From Guillardia theta CCMP2712 (taxonomy: Eukaryota; Cryptophyceae; Pyrenomonadales; Geminigeraceae), in contig NW_005434627.1 in the NCBI RefSeq assembly GCF_000315625.1, positions 491,409 through 555,408 on the forward strand: DNA of 64,000 nt, written 5' to 3'. The stretch's first letter is position 1, and each line of letters starts with the position of its first letter. The notes beneath the pieces are model-generated. The model did no database searches. It saw nothing but the letters and a program-made list of their open reading frames with translations, and was not told the DNA's origin. Shown one piece after another: positions 32,979 through 46,532 of the stretch. The translations under genes were made by a program, and so were the position numbers.

Positions 32979-35900
32979 GAGCTGGAGCTGGAGCAGGAGC
33001 AGGAGCAGGAGCAGGAAGAGCAGCATTCATGATCAGGGTCTACCTGGCGCCAGCAACGATTCCCTTGGAGACGAGGACGCGAGAGGCAGGAGGAGCAGAG
33101 TCACAAGGTCCCTTGCAACCGGTGATGTCGTACGTCACGCCCTCCACCCGCTGCCCCGTCGCTGCATCGCGTACAGTGAGCAGCAGCTCGAGTTTGTATC
33201 CTGCGATGTAAGGAATGGGGTCTTCTTTGATCTGATCGAAGTTGACTAGGTTCCAGGACGACGCTCCTCCTCTCTTCCGCACGTAGCCCACGTACCACCA
33301 GGACGCGATGAGAGCGTTGGGGGAGGTGTACATGCGGTAGACTTGACCGTTGTCAAGGTAGACCGTAAGTTCCTCCGCTCCCACGAACGTGAGCTGCGAG
33401 TCAAGAGTTGGCTGGCGGACGTTGACGTAAACCTGATAGTCACCGTCGAGCGCGTTTGACAGTCGCAAGACCTGCGATCTCAGAGTCAGAGTCTCCCTCT
33501 CCTGCCTCTGCTGCCTCTTGATTCCTCCTCTTCCTACTCTTCCTCCTCTTCCTCCTCTTCCTCCTCTTCCTCCCTCACCTCAGGCCCGTTCCCGTCGACG
33601 TCCATCCTCTCCAGCAGCACTTGGTTGACCTTTGACGAGTCGCCCTGGGCATTCACGTACATCTCGCGGCAATCTCGGAAGACTCCTCCGCCCGAGATGA
33701 CAAGGCCAGACGAGCACGAGACGTTGTTGGAGGAGTAGGAGAGCGTCTGACCTACAAGCGGCTTGTAGACGAGGAAGAGGTCGAGGTTGGCAGGAACGTC
33801 TCCCCACCTGAGGACGAACCGAATGACCTGAGGAAGCTTCTTGAAGAGGAAGAGGTCAAGAGCGAAAGTCGGTCTCGACCACCAGCGACAGGTCTGGTAC
33901 AAATTCCTCTCCTTGTATCCTCCACACGCCGTTCCTTCCTCGATGCTCTGCCGCACAAGCCCGTCTGCCGAGACGTTCAGGGCGGATCGCAGCTCGACCT
34001 GCTCGCTGAAGTATGCGGGGTTGTCAAAACTCAAGTACCAGCGGCCAGCTGGGAGAAGCAGCTCGCCGGTGAGGGGGTTGGAGACTTGACAACCATAGAG
34101 AGAGACGGCGTCGGCGAGTGAGGTGATGGTGTAGTACAAGGACTGAGCGATGGAGCTGAAGAAAGGCGAGTTGCTTGCGATCTTGGCCTCTGCGTCCATT
34201 GTGCTGTCCGAGCTCTCAGTGTAGAAGCGGAAAAAGCTGAAGGTCGAAAAGGGTCGCGACCGCGTCGGGCATTGCGCGTCGTTGCCAACGATCATGACCG
34301 TCGTCTCCGGCTTCGCCAGCAGGTTTCTCAGCTGGAAGGCGAAGCGATAGAGCTGGATGGGGAGGAGGGTACCGGACACAAGCAGCGTCAGGCTCTTCTT
34401 GCTGTTGTCCCACCGCCCATAGCCCGCCTGGTGGGTCGAGGCCGACGAGAACCGCATGGGATGATCGCAAGACGCTGAGGCGGCGCAGTTGACGTCGGGC
34501 AAGAGCTTGACGTCCCCTGACGGGCCCGAGAAGCTCCGTAGGCCGTAGACGGTGATGGTGTGCTGCATGCGAGGAGTGATGAGGGAGTTGAAGCTCAGGG
34601 TCAGGGAGATGCTGTTGACAGCTCCGGGAAAGTTGGTGGAGGAGGCGATACGCTTCTCGTAGAGGGAGGCCGAGTAGACGTTGAGCGGGTTGACGTCAAG
34701 GTCCGGCAGGCTCTTAGCTCCCGGCTGAATGCCGCCCGTAGAGCATGCGCCGAGGCCGGAGAGGGGTCTAGAGGATCTGTCAGAGCGAGAGGAGAGGAGA
34801 GGAAGCAGGACAGAGGAGGAGGAGAAGAATGATGAGAAGGCGTGGGGGGGGGAGGAGGAGGGAGGAGGGAGAAGTGTAAGATGAGACCTTGTCACAGGTA
34901 AGGGAGGAATGACTATTCCTTCTGTAGACATGTTAATGTTGAGGGAGTAGCTCAGCTTGAACGTGTTGGTAACTTGAAAACTTTTTGACACGTCAGTACC
35001 AGTATCATCACACAAGATTCTGACCTGAAGGCATACTTTGTTGACGGCTTTGTGTCTTTTCTGATGTAAATGACGATCTTCTTTTTGGCATCATCCCATC
35101 GAGCCGTTCCCAACTTCAGTTCGCTTGTTGACATGCCGTTGCTCATGGCCTCGCTAACGCAGTTTCCGTCATCGTACGCGTAGTCCGCGCAGTTCCACAA
35201 GGCATGACAGACTCCGTCGCCCAGCGCAGGCAGCTCGTTTCTCCGACTGCAGACAAGGAAAATAGAGTCAGAGAGACAAGTGAAGCCGATCCACGTAGAG
35301 CAACAGCAGCGGCAGCATACGAACTCAAGTAACGTTAGCGTCAGAGAAGCATCAGCATTAGCTGATGTCAAGACTTAGATGTGCCCGTAGACAGCATGCT
35401 CATGGCATAGTTAACTTAGACAGCTAAGCTCAGTTAGGGCTAGGCTAATCCCACACATAGGAGATGTAACGTTAAGCTCGTACAGGTAACGCAACGCTCA
35501 GCTATTGTTAACTCACGGATAGAAGGGGTTTGGCTGCTTCTGCCCTCGAAACCAGGACATGGTGGCCTCCTCCTTCTGCCAGAGGAGAGAAGAGTTGACG
35601 TCCTCCAAGCCCTTGCGGTACAGACACATCTTGCTCGTCGCCGAAGAGCTCTGACAAGTTTCCATGACAAGCCCACCAAGGCAGACGTCCGATGTCTCCA
35701 CCTTCACCGTTCCGCTCCTAGCCAGCGCCATGCTGGTGTCAAGAGGCGAGTAGGCGGAGAAGAACGTCACGTCCTTGACCACCTCCTCGCTCGCTGCCGT
35801 TGGGCTCTCGAGCCGGAAGATGCTGCGCTGCCATGACGGACACATGTCGCTCCTCCAGTCGGAGCTGGCTGGACCAGGTTGAGCCAGCGGCTGCAGCTGA

Positions 35901-38900
35901 GGGTCGACAGTATCGAGGCCCTGGAGGACGAGGAGGACGTTGCACCTGACGACCAGCGGCACGTTGACCTCGAAAGTGACGGTCAGCACGTTGAGGGACC
36001 TCGGCCGTGAGGTGCTCTGCCGCATCTCTAGGGTGTTGAACTTGGGGGTGATGATGAAGAGCGGTTGGGCAGATCCAGCGACTGGAGTCAAGACAGACGT
36101 CAAACTTGAGCAGCCCGTCAACGGCGTCCAGTCAAAGTCAACCGAAGGGACCGACAAGTCAACTTGCACGCTCAAGGCTCTGATAAGCAGAGGAGGCGCA
36201 CTTTGACCTCTGGAAGGGTTGGTGACGAGGAAGGAAAGCTCGAAGGGTCGGCCGGGAGGGATCAGGACGTCGTTGCCGTAGCCGATGTCCCGGACCTTGA
36301 GGATGAACGTTGAGTTCACAGGCTGATATTCGATCAGCAAGATTTCTGTGACTCTCGCTTGTTGGCCGTTGGGTAGCTTGACGACATACAAGGAGCTGTC
36401 GCTGTCCAGCAGCCGAAGGCTCGAGGTCGAGACAATGGCGTTGCTGAAGCCTTGCATGACGATCTGAGTTCCAAAGCGGATGGGAGCGTTCAAGGAGAGA
36501 GTGACCTGAGGGACGAGTTAGTCTCAGGAGCCCCACCCCTACCTCCTCCTCTCACTGTGATCGTGTTGTCCGAGCACGGGTACGCGTCCGACTGCTTGGC
36601 AGCTGCGATCTCAAACCTGGCGTTGTCAACTTTGAGCGGCGGCCAGTCCGGGTCGTTCCTGAAGAGACTGCGAGAGACGAACTGGACGCCTCGAGACCTG
36701 GCGGAGATGTAGACGGTCCGAGCCTCCTGGGGGAGGTAGGGGTTGTCCAGGATGAAGGAGAAGGTGAAGTTGACCATGTCCTTGAGCTGAGCTGCCAGGG
36801 CGAAACTGACAGTTCCCAGCTGCTGGTCCCACAAGGTGTTGGAGAACCGCGAGACGTCGCAGCAGTCCGAGTTGGCGAGGACCTGCGGGGGTTCAGACGC
36901 GACAACGGAGGCTGCCATATCAGTCTTACGTTCGTGAAATCACAGCTCAGCAAACGGTCCTGGCAGAATCTCGTGCCGAGAGAGCAGGGCTCGAGGTCGC
37001 TTGCTCGGGTGCAACAGCCTCCGTTGCAGATTGTGCGCGAGCAGTCGGAGAACGGGTTGCATCCTGTGCCGCAACTGATCGCGATGGGCCCGCTGGACGT
37101 GCGGGAGCCAGTCAGGCCCTCGATCAAGAAGTCCACCTGAAGGTCAGCTGAGACCACGAGGGAGGGAGCGAACGTGACGGTGATGTGGTTTCTTGCTCCC
37201 GGAAACCTGCGATGACGTCATCAGATTAGACGAGAGACTCTGACTGACCTCGTGCTCTCCCCGATGTTTCTCTGCAGCAGCTCCATCTTGAGGATGCGCA
37301 AGGGCTCGTGGATGCCGTTCTCCGACTTGTCTGGGTCCATGGCAACAGCTGGGATCAGAACTACTGAAGTTGTCTGGATGAAGATGGTGCGAGGACTCTG
37401 TTCTAGCGCCGGGTTGACGATGGAGAAGGAGAAGTCATAGGCAGTCTTCTCAACGAGGTCAGTGAGAAGGCAGAAGGCGATGCTGTTCCCGTCCCATGCT
37501 CCCTGTCCTGTCACCCCCGCATCCGCCGACTTCACCAGCGAGCCGAAGGAGTTTGACCCGTCGACATTCTTGTAGGTTTCCGTGCCGGCAGCAAGTCCGA
37601 AGCCGTAGATGGAGATACATGTGCCCTTGCGTAGAGGAGCGCTGACGGAGAAGGTGACGGTCAGCACGTTCTCAGCTGAGGGCAGCGCTGTCCTCTGCGA
37701 GATGAGCTTGACCTCGAAGCTGGGCTGCAGGATCAGCATGGGGCCGAGCCGGTTCGGGGCTGGGAGGAGGGTATTGGAAACGAGGACGGTGCCTGAGGCG
37801 GAGAAGATGCTGAGAGTGGTTTCAGCTGCCGGCTGAGGGGTGAGAGGGTTCGAGACCAGGAAGGAGATGGTGACTTCAATGCCTGCAAGGGGGTCAGAGG
37901 AGCAGCTGCAAAGGCGGAGGGGGGGCAGGAGCAAAAAGAGGAGGGGTGAGGTGGGGAGGAGGCGAGGAAGGAGAAAGCTACCCGGGCTCAAGTCTGTCAG
38001 GGGGTAGAGGGTCGCTGAGAGTGTCGACGCGTCCCACGCAAAGGTCCTGTCAGCTCCCAGCCGCGTGCCCGCAAACTTGGCGGCAGTGAAGTCACATGGA
38101 GTGCCGTCAAGGAAGCGGAAGCTGGGGGCAGTGCTGAGGTTGTACACCCCCGTGGGCTTGATAGCCCCGCGCAAACCGGAGACGACGAGGTAAGCTTGAG
38201 AGGAGACAGAGATCGGAGTCGTCACGGCAAACGACACTGAGATCGTATTGACCACCTCTCCCGGAAACCCGTTGCTCTCCCAGATAAGCCCACTGCAAGC
38301 CCCTCCGACCGGACAGACCGTGAAGGCTCCAAGGATGCAGTTGGCAGCTTCGAGGCAGAGGAAGGATGGGTTGACTAGCTTCAAGATCGCTGCGAAGTCC
38401 GGGGTGGCGGAGATCAAGCCCATGGTCCCGCCAGGCTTCTCGAAGCTCCACCTCCTCCAGCTTCTCCTCCAGGAGGGGCAGGTAGAACAAGTTTCTTTCA
38501 CTGACCCCAAGTTGAGAGTGACGTCCTGGTCCAGCGAGACGCTCGAGAAGATAGGTATCTTGCCAGACATCGAGATCGAGACGGAGGGCGATGACGTGGA
38601 CTGCGCTGGGTTCTGGATCACGAACTGGAAAGTGTACGTCCTCCCCTCCTGCATCTCCTGCACGAAGAACTTGATGCCGTACGTCGCCGCGTCCCATGTT
38701 GCTGAGCAGGTCTGAGCCCCGTCGTAGGAGAACACAGAGCAGCCTCTCTCGCTGGGGTCAAAGTCAGCGCAGGCAAGGTCGACGTTCTCGATGAGAGGCA
38801 TCACGGAGCTTGTCTGCGGGCTCTGCGCGCCGTAGAGGCCGGAGATTGAGATTTGATTGCTGGCTTGCTGAGGGATGGGAACACTGCCGGCCAGACGGAT

Positions 38901-41900
38901 GGTGATGTCGTTGAGAGCTCCGGGGTAGGGAACAGACTGACTGATCTTCTTGAGCACGAACTCGAAGCCTAGAGGCAGGGGAGGACGAGAGTCAGAGAGG
39001 GTAGAACAAGAGAGACGATAAGTTACCGAGGACTCGCAGGATGGGGTTGGCCGGGTCAAAGGAGGTCAGGATAATGCTGTTCAAGATGCTGTTCTCGACG
39101 TCGATCTGCAGCGCGACTTGAGGAGAGTCCTGCAGGAAGAGTGAGCGCGAGCGAGACTGAGAGCGTCGGCAACCTGTCGGATGGCAGGATTCATGAAGGC
39201 GAAAGAGAAGTTGAACACGTTGGAAGGCTCCGTGCAAAGATACGCTGCCACTTGGTAGGTCTCTGCCTTCCAACTGGCATAACCAGCGTACGCTAGGGCT
39301 GTGGAAGTGTTGCAGGGGACGGGAGAGAGCGACAAGGCGGAGGGTCCTTGTAGCTTGACGAAGTTGAGGCCGGCGACGAAGTCAGGCATGCTCTCCATGG
39401 AGGCATGGAGGATCGGGGAGAGAGACATCTTGGTTGAGAGCTGAAGGAGCTTCTCGGTCTTGAACCAGACGGTGACAAGGTTCAGACTCATCGGGAACGA
39501 GGTCGTCTGCTTAGCCAGCGCGTACTGAAAGATAAGCCGGGAGATCTTCATGGGACCCACACCCGACGGGTCCACCACGACCGGGTCGATCAGAGTCCCG
39601 TAGGCTCCGATGGATACGAGCGGAGAGTCTTGAGGGGAGAAAGGATTCTTGACGTCAAACGCAAACGAGTAGTTGACGGCTGCCTGCAGCTCCTGTGCGA
39701 CTTGCATAGTCAACGTCTTGGCAGTTGAGTCCCACAGTGCAAATCCGATCTGACTACCATCACTAAAGATCTGAACACCGTCAAGTAGCAGCTTGAAAGA
39801 ACCTGTGATGACGTAAAATCATCATCCCCTCCCTCCCTCCCTCCCTCCCTCCCTCCCTCCCTCCCTCCCTCCCTCCCTCCCTCCCTCAACCTTCTTTCCC
39901 CTCTCCTGTCCTCTCCCTCATCTGCATACCTGTGGGATCTAAGGGGCCCAGCAGGTTGCTCAGCTGAATCTCGGTAGGGTAAAGACCGTCTTCGTGGCAC
40001 AAGGTGGAAACGCAGTAGGGCACAGGGCCGTTGGTCGTTCCCGTGCCGCACTGGCTTGTGGCCTGACACGGTTGACCTTCCAAGGCCCCGACGTTGCAGA
40101 CGCGGTCAAACTGGTGACCTCGCGTCAGGTCCTGCAGGCTCAGCTCGCCGAAGATCTTGGCGTCCTGGGGAAGTCCCGTGTAGAGGCTGGTGATGAAACC
40201 CTCCTCCCCCGGCAACCACCCGCGGAACGCTCGTCGCTTGCATCGCCTGACGGAGGGGAACAGCGGGGAGTTGAGGGAGAACCTGACGGTGAGCTGGTTG
40301 GTCTGAGCTGGTTCGCTGTTGGACTGGGAGATGGCCTTGAGCTCAAACTGCGCTTGCAGGACATACAGGGGGGCCGCCCAACCGCCTGTCGTCGCCCCGA
40401 TGCTGGAGAGAACAGTCTCCAAGTCTGACTGCATGCTCGACACGTCGATGGTGATGCCGTCTACCTGAATCTGCAGCACCGGCGAGTTCTGGCCGAGGCC
40501 TGGGTTGGAGATGTTGAAGGCCAGGTAGTAGTTCTTACCGGCTACCACGTCTGCAATCACCGAGAACGTCAAGTTCTTGTACCCGTAACGACCACCATAC
40601 AAGGCCCTGCTTGCCCTTGCGCTGTTGACATCGGCAGAGCCGTCGAAGAGGCCGAAGACTGAGCTCGGGCCCCCGGTCTTGAAGTCAGTGAGGTTGAACT
40701 CCGACTCCACTGACGGGCCGCCTTGGAGGTTGTCGATCAAAATCTTTACCTGCCTTTAAGAGATGTTAGGCGAGCACACAGAGAAGAGAGAAAGAGAATA
40801 GAAGGGAACACAAGAGAGGGCAGAGAAGAGACTGAGACGAAAAAACTTCTACCTGTAGAACTGAGTCGACGCTCGGATGTCGACGTTGAACGACAAGGTC
40901 AAGAAGATAGTGTTGGTGGCACCGGGAAATGGATTGCTCTGTCCTACTTTCTTGATCTCAAAGGCAGGTGTGAAGATCAGCAAGGGCTCAGCGTCGCCTG
41001 GCCGAGCCTTCCAGATAGCAGGGAGAACCGTGACGTTGTCCTTGCGCATCAGCGACAAAGGCAGCGAGATGCCGAAGGAGGCGATGGCGACACCGGGAGA
41101 GTCTTGAGGCAGGATTGAGTTCTCAACCCGCACAGAGATTATGATGTCCTTCTGGGGAATCGAGTTCCTCACAAACAGCTGCAGCGACTGCGATGTTTGG
41201 TCCCACGAGGCAGTCCCACTGACTCCTTGCGCAGAGGAGGAGAAGTACTGCTCATCGCCCTGCGGTGACTGCAGGGAGACGACGGGAGTGGCATAAGCTC
41301 CGAGGAGGTTGGAGATCTGAATCATGGACTGCTCTGTGATGGTGCTGGATGAGTTGAGAAAGATGAAGTTGAACCTGATCGTGAAGGTCAGCGTGTTGAC
41401 AGCGCCTGGGTAAGGGGTCGACTGTCCCACATTCTTGACCACGAAGGAAGGGCTGAGCACGTTCAACGGAGGTCCAGCTTGACTATCGTCAACCTTGGGC
41501 AAGATGCAGACTCCGTTGCTGTAGCAGGAGGTCAAGGATGAGATGATCTGAACTCGCAGGCCCTCCGTCTGAAGCAGCACCGTCGGTGACGTCTGCTGGT
41601 CGGGGAAGTTGGTGACTTGGAATGAGAAGGCCAACTGTGTCAGTCTGCTCCAGTCCTTGCGCAGATGAAGCAACAGAGAGTTAGTCCCCTCGCTCCACGT
41701 CCCAGCTGAGAGGGTGCCTGTCGCAAGAGCTGAGAAATAATCTGGACCGGAGGGAGACAGAGGAGAGACCAAGAGACTGACTGTCTTGCCCTGGCTGTCG
41801 GCATAGACTGGCTGCCCTCCCGTCAGCCCGGAGATGTTGAGCGTCACAGCCGGGTAGGACAAGCTGGCGTTGCGAACGTCTACGTTGACAGCAAGCAGAA

Positions 41901-44900
41901 TAGTGACGTAGTTGACGGAGCCAGGGTTGTTGGAACTGTGACGGATGGAGGTAGGAGCGACGAAGTATGCAGGCTGAACGAAGAGGGGCTGAAGAAGCTC
42001 GAGGGCACTGCCTCCCTCCGCGCCTGAGAGCACAAAGTCCGAGAGCAGCAGCGTCTGGAGAACAATCGATTGCATCACCGTCACCGAGACGTTGGGGGCA
42101 TCTTGAGCGACCGGAGGGTTTTCGAGGACGAACTGGAGGGTCAAAGTTTGGTCAGCGGAGATCTCGCCTTTTGCCAGGTAGAATTGAAGTTCTTTCGTCG
42201 CATCGTTCCACAGCGCCGAGGAGGAGGCAGGAACATTCCCATCGTAAGAGAACAAGTTGGAGCCTGAGGACACGAAAGGCAGCACGCCTGACGGTCTCTT
42301 GGCTCCCAGCAAGTTAGAGATCTTGAACAAGCATGACGTGAAGTCGTAGAGATGGAAATTGAGCTGCAATGTCACCGTCAGTGTGTTGATGGCGCTCGGG
42401 TACGACGCTGATTGACCAGCCTTGGACGTGACGTATGCGGGGCTGTCAACTACCAGCGGCTTATCCTTCAAGGCGGCGGGCAGGAGCAGAGGAAGAGCAG
42501 CGACTTGGTAGCATCCCAAGATCGCGATCGTTGGCTGCGCGCTGGGACTGGAGCTCATCGGATTGAGGACGGTCAAGTTGAACTGGAAGTGCTGGAAGGA
42601 GGAGAAGGAGGAGGGAGCAGGAAGGGCCAACATAAGGGAACCGCCAGGCGTTCTCTTCAGCTGGAAGGCTCCGGTGCTCCGTGTGACCAAGGGAAACTCT
42701 TCGATCCAGATGTGATTGCGAACCCTCCTGACCTCATTCTTCTGCCCGTTCCTCCAGTAGAAACAGTTGTAAATGTTGTTCTGAAAGTTCTGAGGCGTCC
42801 AGCCCCAGTAGTCTGAAGTGATCTGCGTGCTGCTAATAGTCCCTTCTCCTGCTCCCCACATGTTGCGCAGGATCCAAGCGCCCGACGAGCTCTGAAAGTT
42901 CGACACCTTCCACCTTCCCTTCTTCACTGCCAGCACGCTGCTGGGATTCTGCGGGTCAACCACGTACCACACAACAGTTTCTCCTCTTGCACTCTGCGCT
43001 CGAGCGATTCTCTCCTGCCAGGTCGTGGAGCTTTGGAAGGCCCAGATGATGGAGAGGACGTGCTTCTCTTCCGCGTAGATCTCCTGTCGCAACGATGAAT
43101 GCTTGATGGCTGACGCGTCACTCCAGGAGGCTGTGAAAGAGCCTGTATCGCCCTCACAGTCCGAGACGTTGGCGAGCAGCATTGAGGGCGAGAACAGGCT
43201 GTCGACTATCACGGTGGATCCCGACAGAAGAGGAGGAGAAGCTGTGAAAGAGACGCTGAGACGATTCAAACCCCCCGGCAGGCTCGACGACTGTACTATC
43301 GTTTGATTCAGAAAGTTGCCTTCCTTCACCACAAGCGAGTCTTGGGGAAACTGAAACGAGAAGTTCTGAGCAGCTTGGCTGTCGCTAGGAGGGGCGAAAA
43401 CTTGGAGGGTGACAAGGTTTGAGCTTACGGAACGAGAGTTTTTGATAGCGAAGGTGAAGGAGTAGGGAGAAGACTGTCCTCCTCCGTTCTGATCTTCCTT
43501 GACCTCTGTCGCGATTGTGCTGTCGAAGGAGAGGTACCAGTCAAAGCTGCTGGCCTGATTGCCCGATGGCTTCAGGAGCCCACAAGTGTCATCACGAGTT
43601 GCCGTACTTGACACGGACGTGTCCTGACGGCTAAGACCGTAGGTGCAGACGTCTTGCAGGCACTGACAGGACTCGCAGGGGACGAGGTACATCTCGTTTC
43701 TGATGCCCTCGGAGTAGATGGCTGTGTCTTTACCTCCCATGAAGTATGTGGGGCAGCAGGGTTTGATCGCAGCTCCCGTCACGTTGTTGTAGAGAGAGCC
43801 CGCCTGGCAACCGAAGTCGTTCTGCTGGTTGAAGTTGCCGTGCCCCCAGAAATCTCCTCCGCTTCCGATGGCAGGATTCTGCGACGGGTCCGCGTTGGTC
43901 TGACTTACGACGTCCGTGATGTCCCAGGCACCGTCCACCAGGCTGTCTGCAGCCCCCCAAGCGCCATCGTCAGGTGAAAATCCTGTGCTGGAGGGCTGCT
44001 GGGAATCGAAGATGTTACTCAGTGTGAAGTCAGCTCCATCCTGCCTGTAGGGAAGGTTCCTTGAGAACCTCCAGGCCCCCCGGAGCGTCTTGACAAACCT
44101 TCCCTTCCCGTCTCTCACCGTCCACACCACAGCCTCGCCCTCCTTCCTCGTGGAGGCGTCGATCAACCTCTGCCGCAGAGTTTTCGACTCGTTGAACGAC
44201 CAGAACACCTCGAACTTGAGCTCGTCGTAGTCGTAAAACCTCTGCTGGAACGAGAAATGTGCGGTGTCTCGATGTTCCGCACTGAAGTATCCACTTGCAG
44301 TCGAGAACCCAGGTTGTGCTTGCAAGGTCCTGGCATCGTATGCAGGGGCCGAGGAAGCAAGAAGCGGGGAGGGAAGGAGAGAGTCTTGAGGACCAAATGG
44401 CAAACTCTGTGCGCATTGAAATGAAGTAGTGACAGCAAACAACCGTGGGACCAACGCTGGAAAGACTCCTTCCAACGTGATTCTTGTCATGGCAACCAAA
44501 GTGAAAGAGGTGTAGAGACTGACGGTGATGGTGTTTTCAGTGCCTGCCACTACACTTGTCTGTGACAAGAAGGTGTTGGAGCAAATGCCAGCGCAATTGG
44601 CGAGAAGTCTGCGACGAGGCTGGTCGTCGTGCTGATGACTGCCTTCATGCCTCTCCTCCTCCAGATGGTCTGAAAGATCGACAGCAAGATTCGTCGAATC
44701 GTCCATTCTATCTTGGTCGGTGAATCTTCTGCTGCTTGGCTTGGGAAAAATCTCGAGAGGCATGGAAGTCCGTCCGTTAAGCAGGAGAGGCAACTTGAGC
44801 ATAGGCTCGTCCGGGATCTCGATGCCTCTCATGCCTATCCGGATGTTTGGAGACACTTGCTGGTTCCCGTTCATGACGGTGAATTGCAGAAATATGTCTT

Positions 44901-46532
44901 CGTTTTCTGAAACATCTTGCAACACAGAAAAGCTTACTTGTTTCAAAGTGTCGTCCCAGCGCCCGACACCATATCTCTCAGTAAATGTTCCATCAGGGTT
45001 TGATACGACTATCCCAAAGATTTCCGACGGCCTGCCCAATCAGTCAGCGCTTCTAGTATTTCTCGTCACTATGCTCACCTTGCTTCGCAGTCCATCTTTC
45101 CACTCGAACACCCTCGTCGTACAGAAATCAATCCTTCCTTGGCAAGTGCTGGATCATCTTCATTTGTTCCACCAAGCAAACCAGATATGACAATGGTTGC
45201 CTTGGACAAGGGGGTCTTACAGTCAGTTGTGGTTTCCTGCCAAACGTTCAACCACGGCTTATTCGTTACAGGTACAAGAATGGTGGATGTTTGTTGCAGA
45301 CAACCCCAAACAGGGATGTTGAAACGCAATCTCATCATCAAAATGTTCAAAGAGCCAGCCAAGGGCTGAGAGTGGGATATTTCTTTGGCAAGAAACTGTC
45401 CTGCCACTATATCAAGTGCCCCAAGAGCGCCCTGACTCGAGTTAGACGTGGCTGGTGCTTGACTCGACATCAGATGCCACCCACATGCCACGGGAATGCA
45501 GCTATCCTTCTGGCACTCTCCGTACCGGCGTCTAACATCCCCAGTTTCTTGGCAGCCTCCCAGGCACAAGAATCCTGACTCAATGGTACATTGCTTAGAG
45601 CATCCGTCGCCATCAATGGTATTGCCATCATCACATTCTTCTGCACCGTTGCGCTTGCCATCTCCACAAACCGGCGCGTTCACATTCGTACCTTGACAGA
45701 GCGGCAAGCCAACACATTCTCCGCCTGAATTGCAATAGCCTTGACCGCTGCAAGTTATGGCGGCACTGCAAAACTTGGAGCAGTTTGATCCATAGTGATC
45801 GCAAATGCATCTATCGCAAGAGGGGCCAGTAAAATTACCGAAGCAAACGCACTGACCAGCAAAGTTGCAAAATCCATGTCCGTTACAGGATTGCTTCCAG
45901 TTGCACAGTTGTGCCTTGGAGCAAGTGCCGAAACTATCACATGTACAAGAGGAACAGCCGACTTGAGCACTCGCGCCAGCCTGACCGAACGCATGAAATG
46001 ATTGTAATGCTGGCGAATAAGCCACGAGCGAGGACATTGACTCCTCGTGTATGGAACAGTGGCATACATCCGCTAAGGAGGTTCGATAAAATACAGAAGA
46101 AGACACATCGGAGACACGATCGCACGCCCAACCATTTTCAACCGTGCAAACCCCAGGTGCTGATGACATGTTGCAATAACAGCCGTCGTTCCTCAAGAAG
46201 TTGCCATCATCGCACTGTTCAGAACCAACTCTTATTCCGTCTCCATGTACAACACTGCATGTTGTATTCAAGAAAACGTCACTCTGACTGCTCTTTGCAA
46301 TAGCATCAACTCCATGAAGCCAAAAGTCAAAACAGCTGAAGCCTGCCTCAAGAGTGCAGAGGGAGCTGCAACCATCATGGCTTCGGTTGTTTTTGTCATC
46401 ACAAGTTTCGTGACCTTCAATGATGCCATCGCCACATACGGAAGCCAAGGACTGCGAGCAACAGATGGAACACACAGCAAGCAAGAGCAGGTACACGTGT
46501 CCCACTTGACGTGCTCTTGCTGCCCTCAGCAT
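31537..46532 (-). CDS. Giant modular surface protein, 4565 aa: signal peptide, DUF4215, EGF-like, ~15 beta-rich repeats, TM
   Basis: Fifteen exons from 5': 46532-45079, 45031-40853, 40753-39930, 39802-39174, 39129-39027, 38968-37982, 37882-37249, 37206-36930, 36882-36556, 36505-35517, 35246-35025, 34980-34888, 34776-33579, 33471-33044 and 32890-31537. All junctions are GT-AG and all phases close to 4566 codons. Residues 11-30 are a signal peptide ([17 protein letters not shown]). DUF4215-type Cys repeats lie at ~33-67, ~97-137 and ~289-323 ([16 protein letters not shown]). EGF-like motifs lie at ~210-240 and ~260-275. Then come ~15 copies of a ~200-aa unit: a P-x-A-x-N-x-LTV strand, an I-x-GL-x-G block, a Trp-Asp block ([13 protein letters not shown]), and an F-x-F-x-V-x-NP-x-x-x-QDSP block. 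One helix ([17 protein letters not shown]) lies near 4500-4522 with a 43-residue tail. Extracellular adhesion or cell-cover function is inferred. Confidence 0.85.
32913..32975. repeat. (CAG)21 trinucleotide repeat, intronic
   Basis: Twenty-one uninterrupted CAG units on + (CTG on the sense strand of the giant gene), inside the intron 33043-32891. Read through, it would code for polyalanine in front of the last exon. However, the upstream exon meets a stop (GCC AGG TAG) if unspliced, and the splice junctions join GIVAGA to [10 protein letters not shown] in phase, so it is not coding. Confidence 0.85.
39829..39888. repeat. (CCCT)n microsatellite in intron 3 of the giant gene
   Basis: About 14 CCCT units on the plus strand, i.e. 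AGGG on the sense strand, within intron 39929-39803. This is the opposite strand polarity to the (CCCT)n of the gp78-like intron. Confidence 0.85.

Noticed and set aside
32829-33030. Poly-Ala N-terminus as the start of a separate gene encoding the last exon of the giant protein
   Set aside because: The stretch is the CAG repeat intron. The previous exon joins in phase to [10 protein letters not shown].
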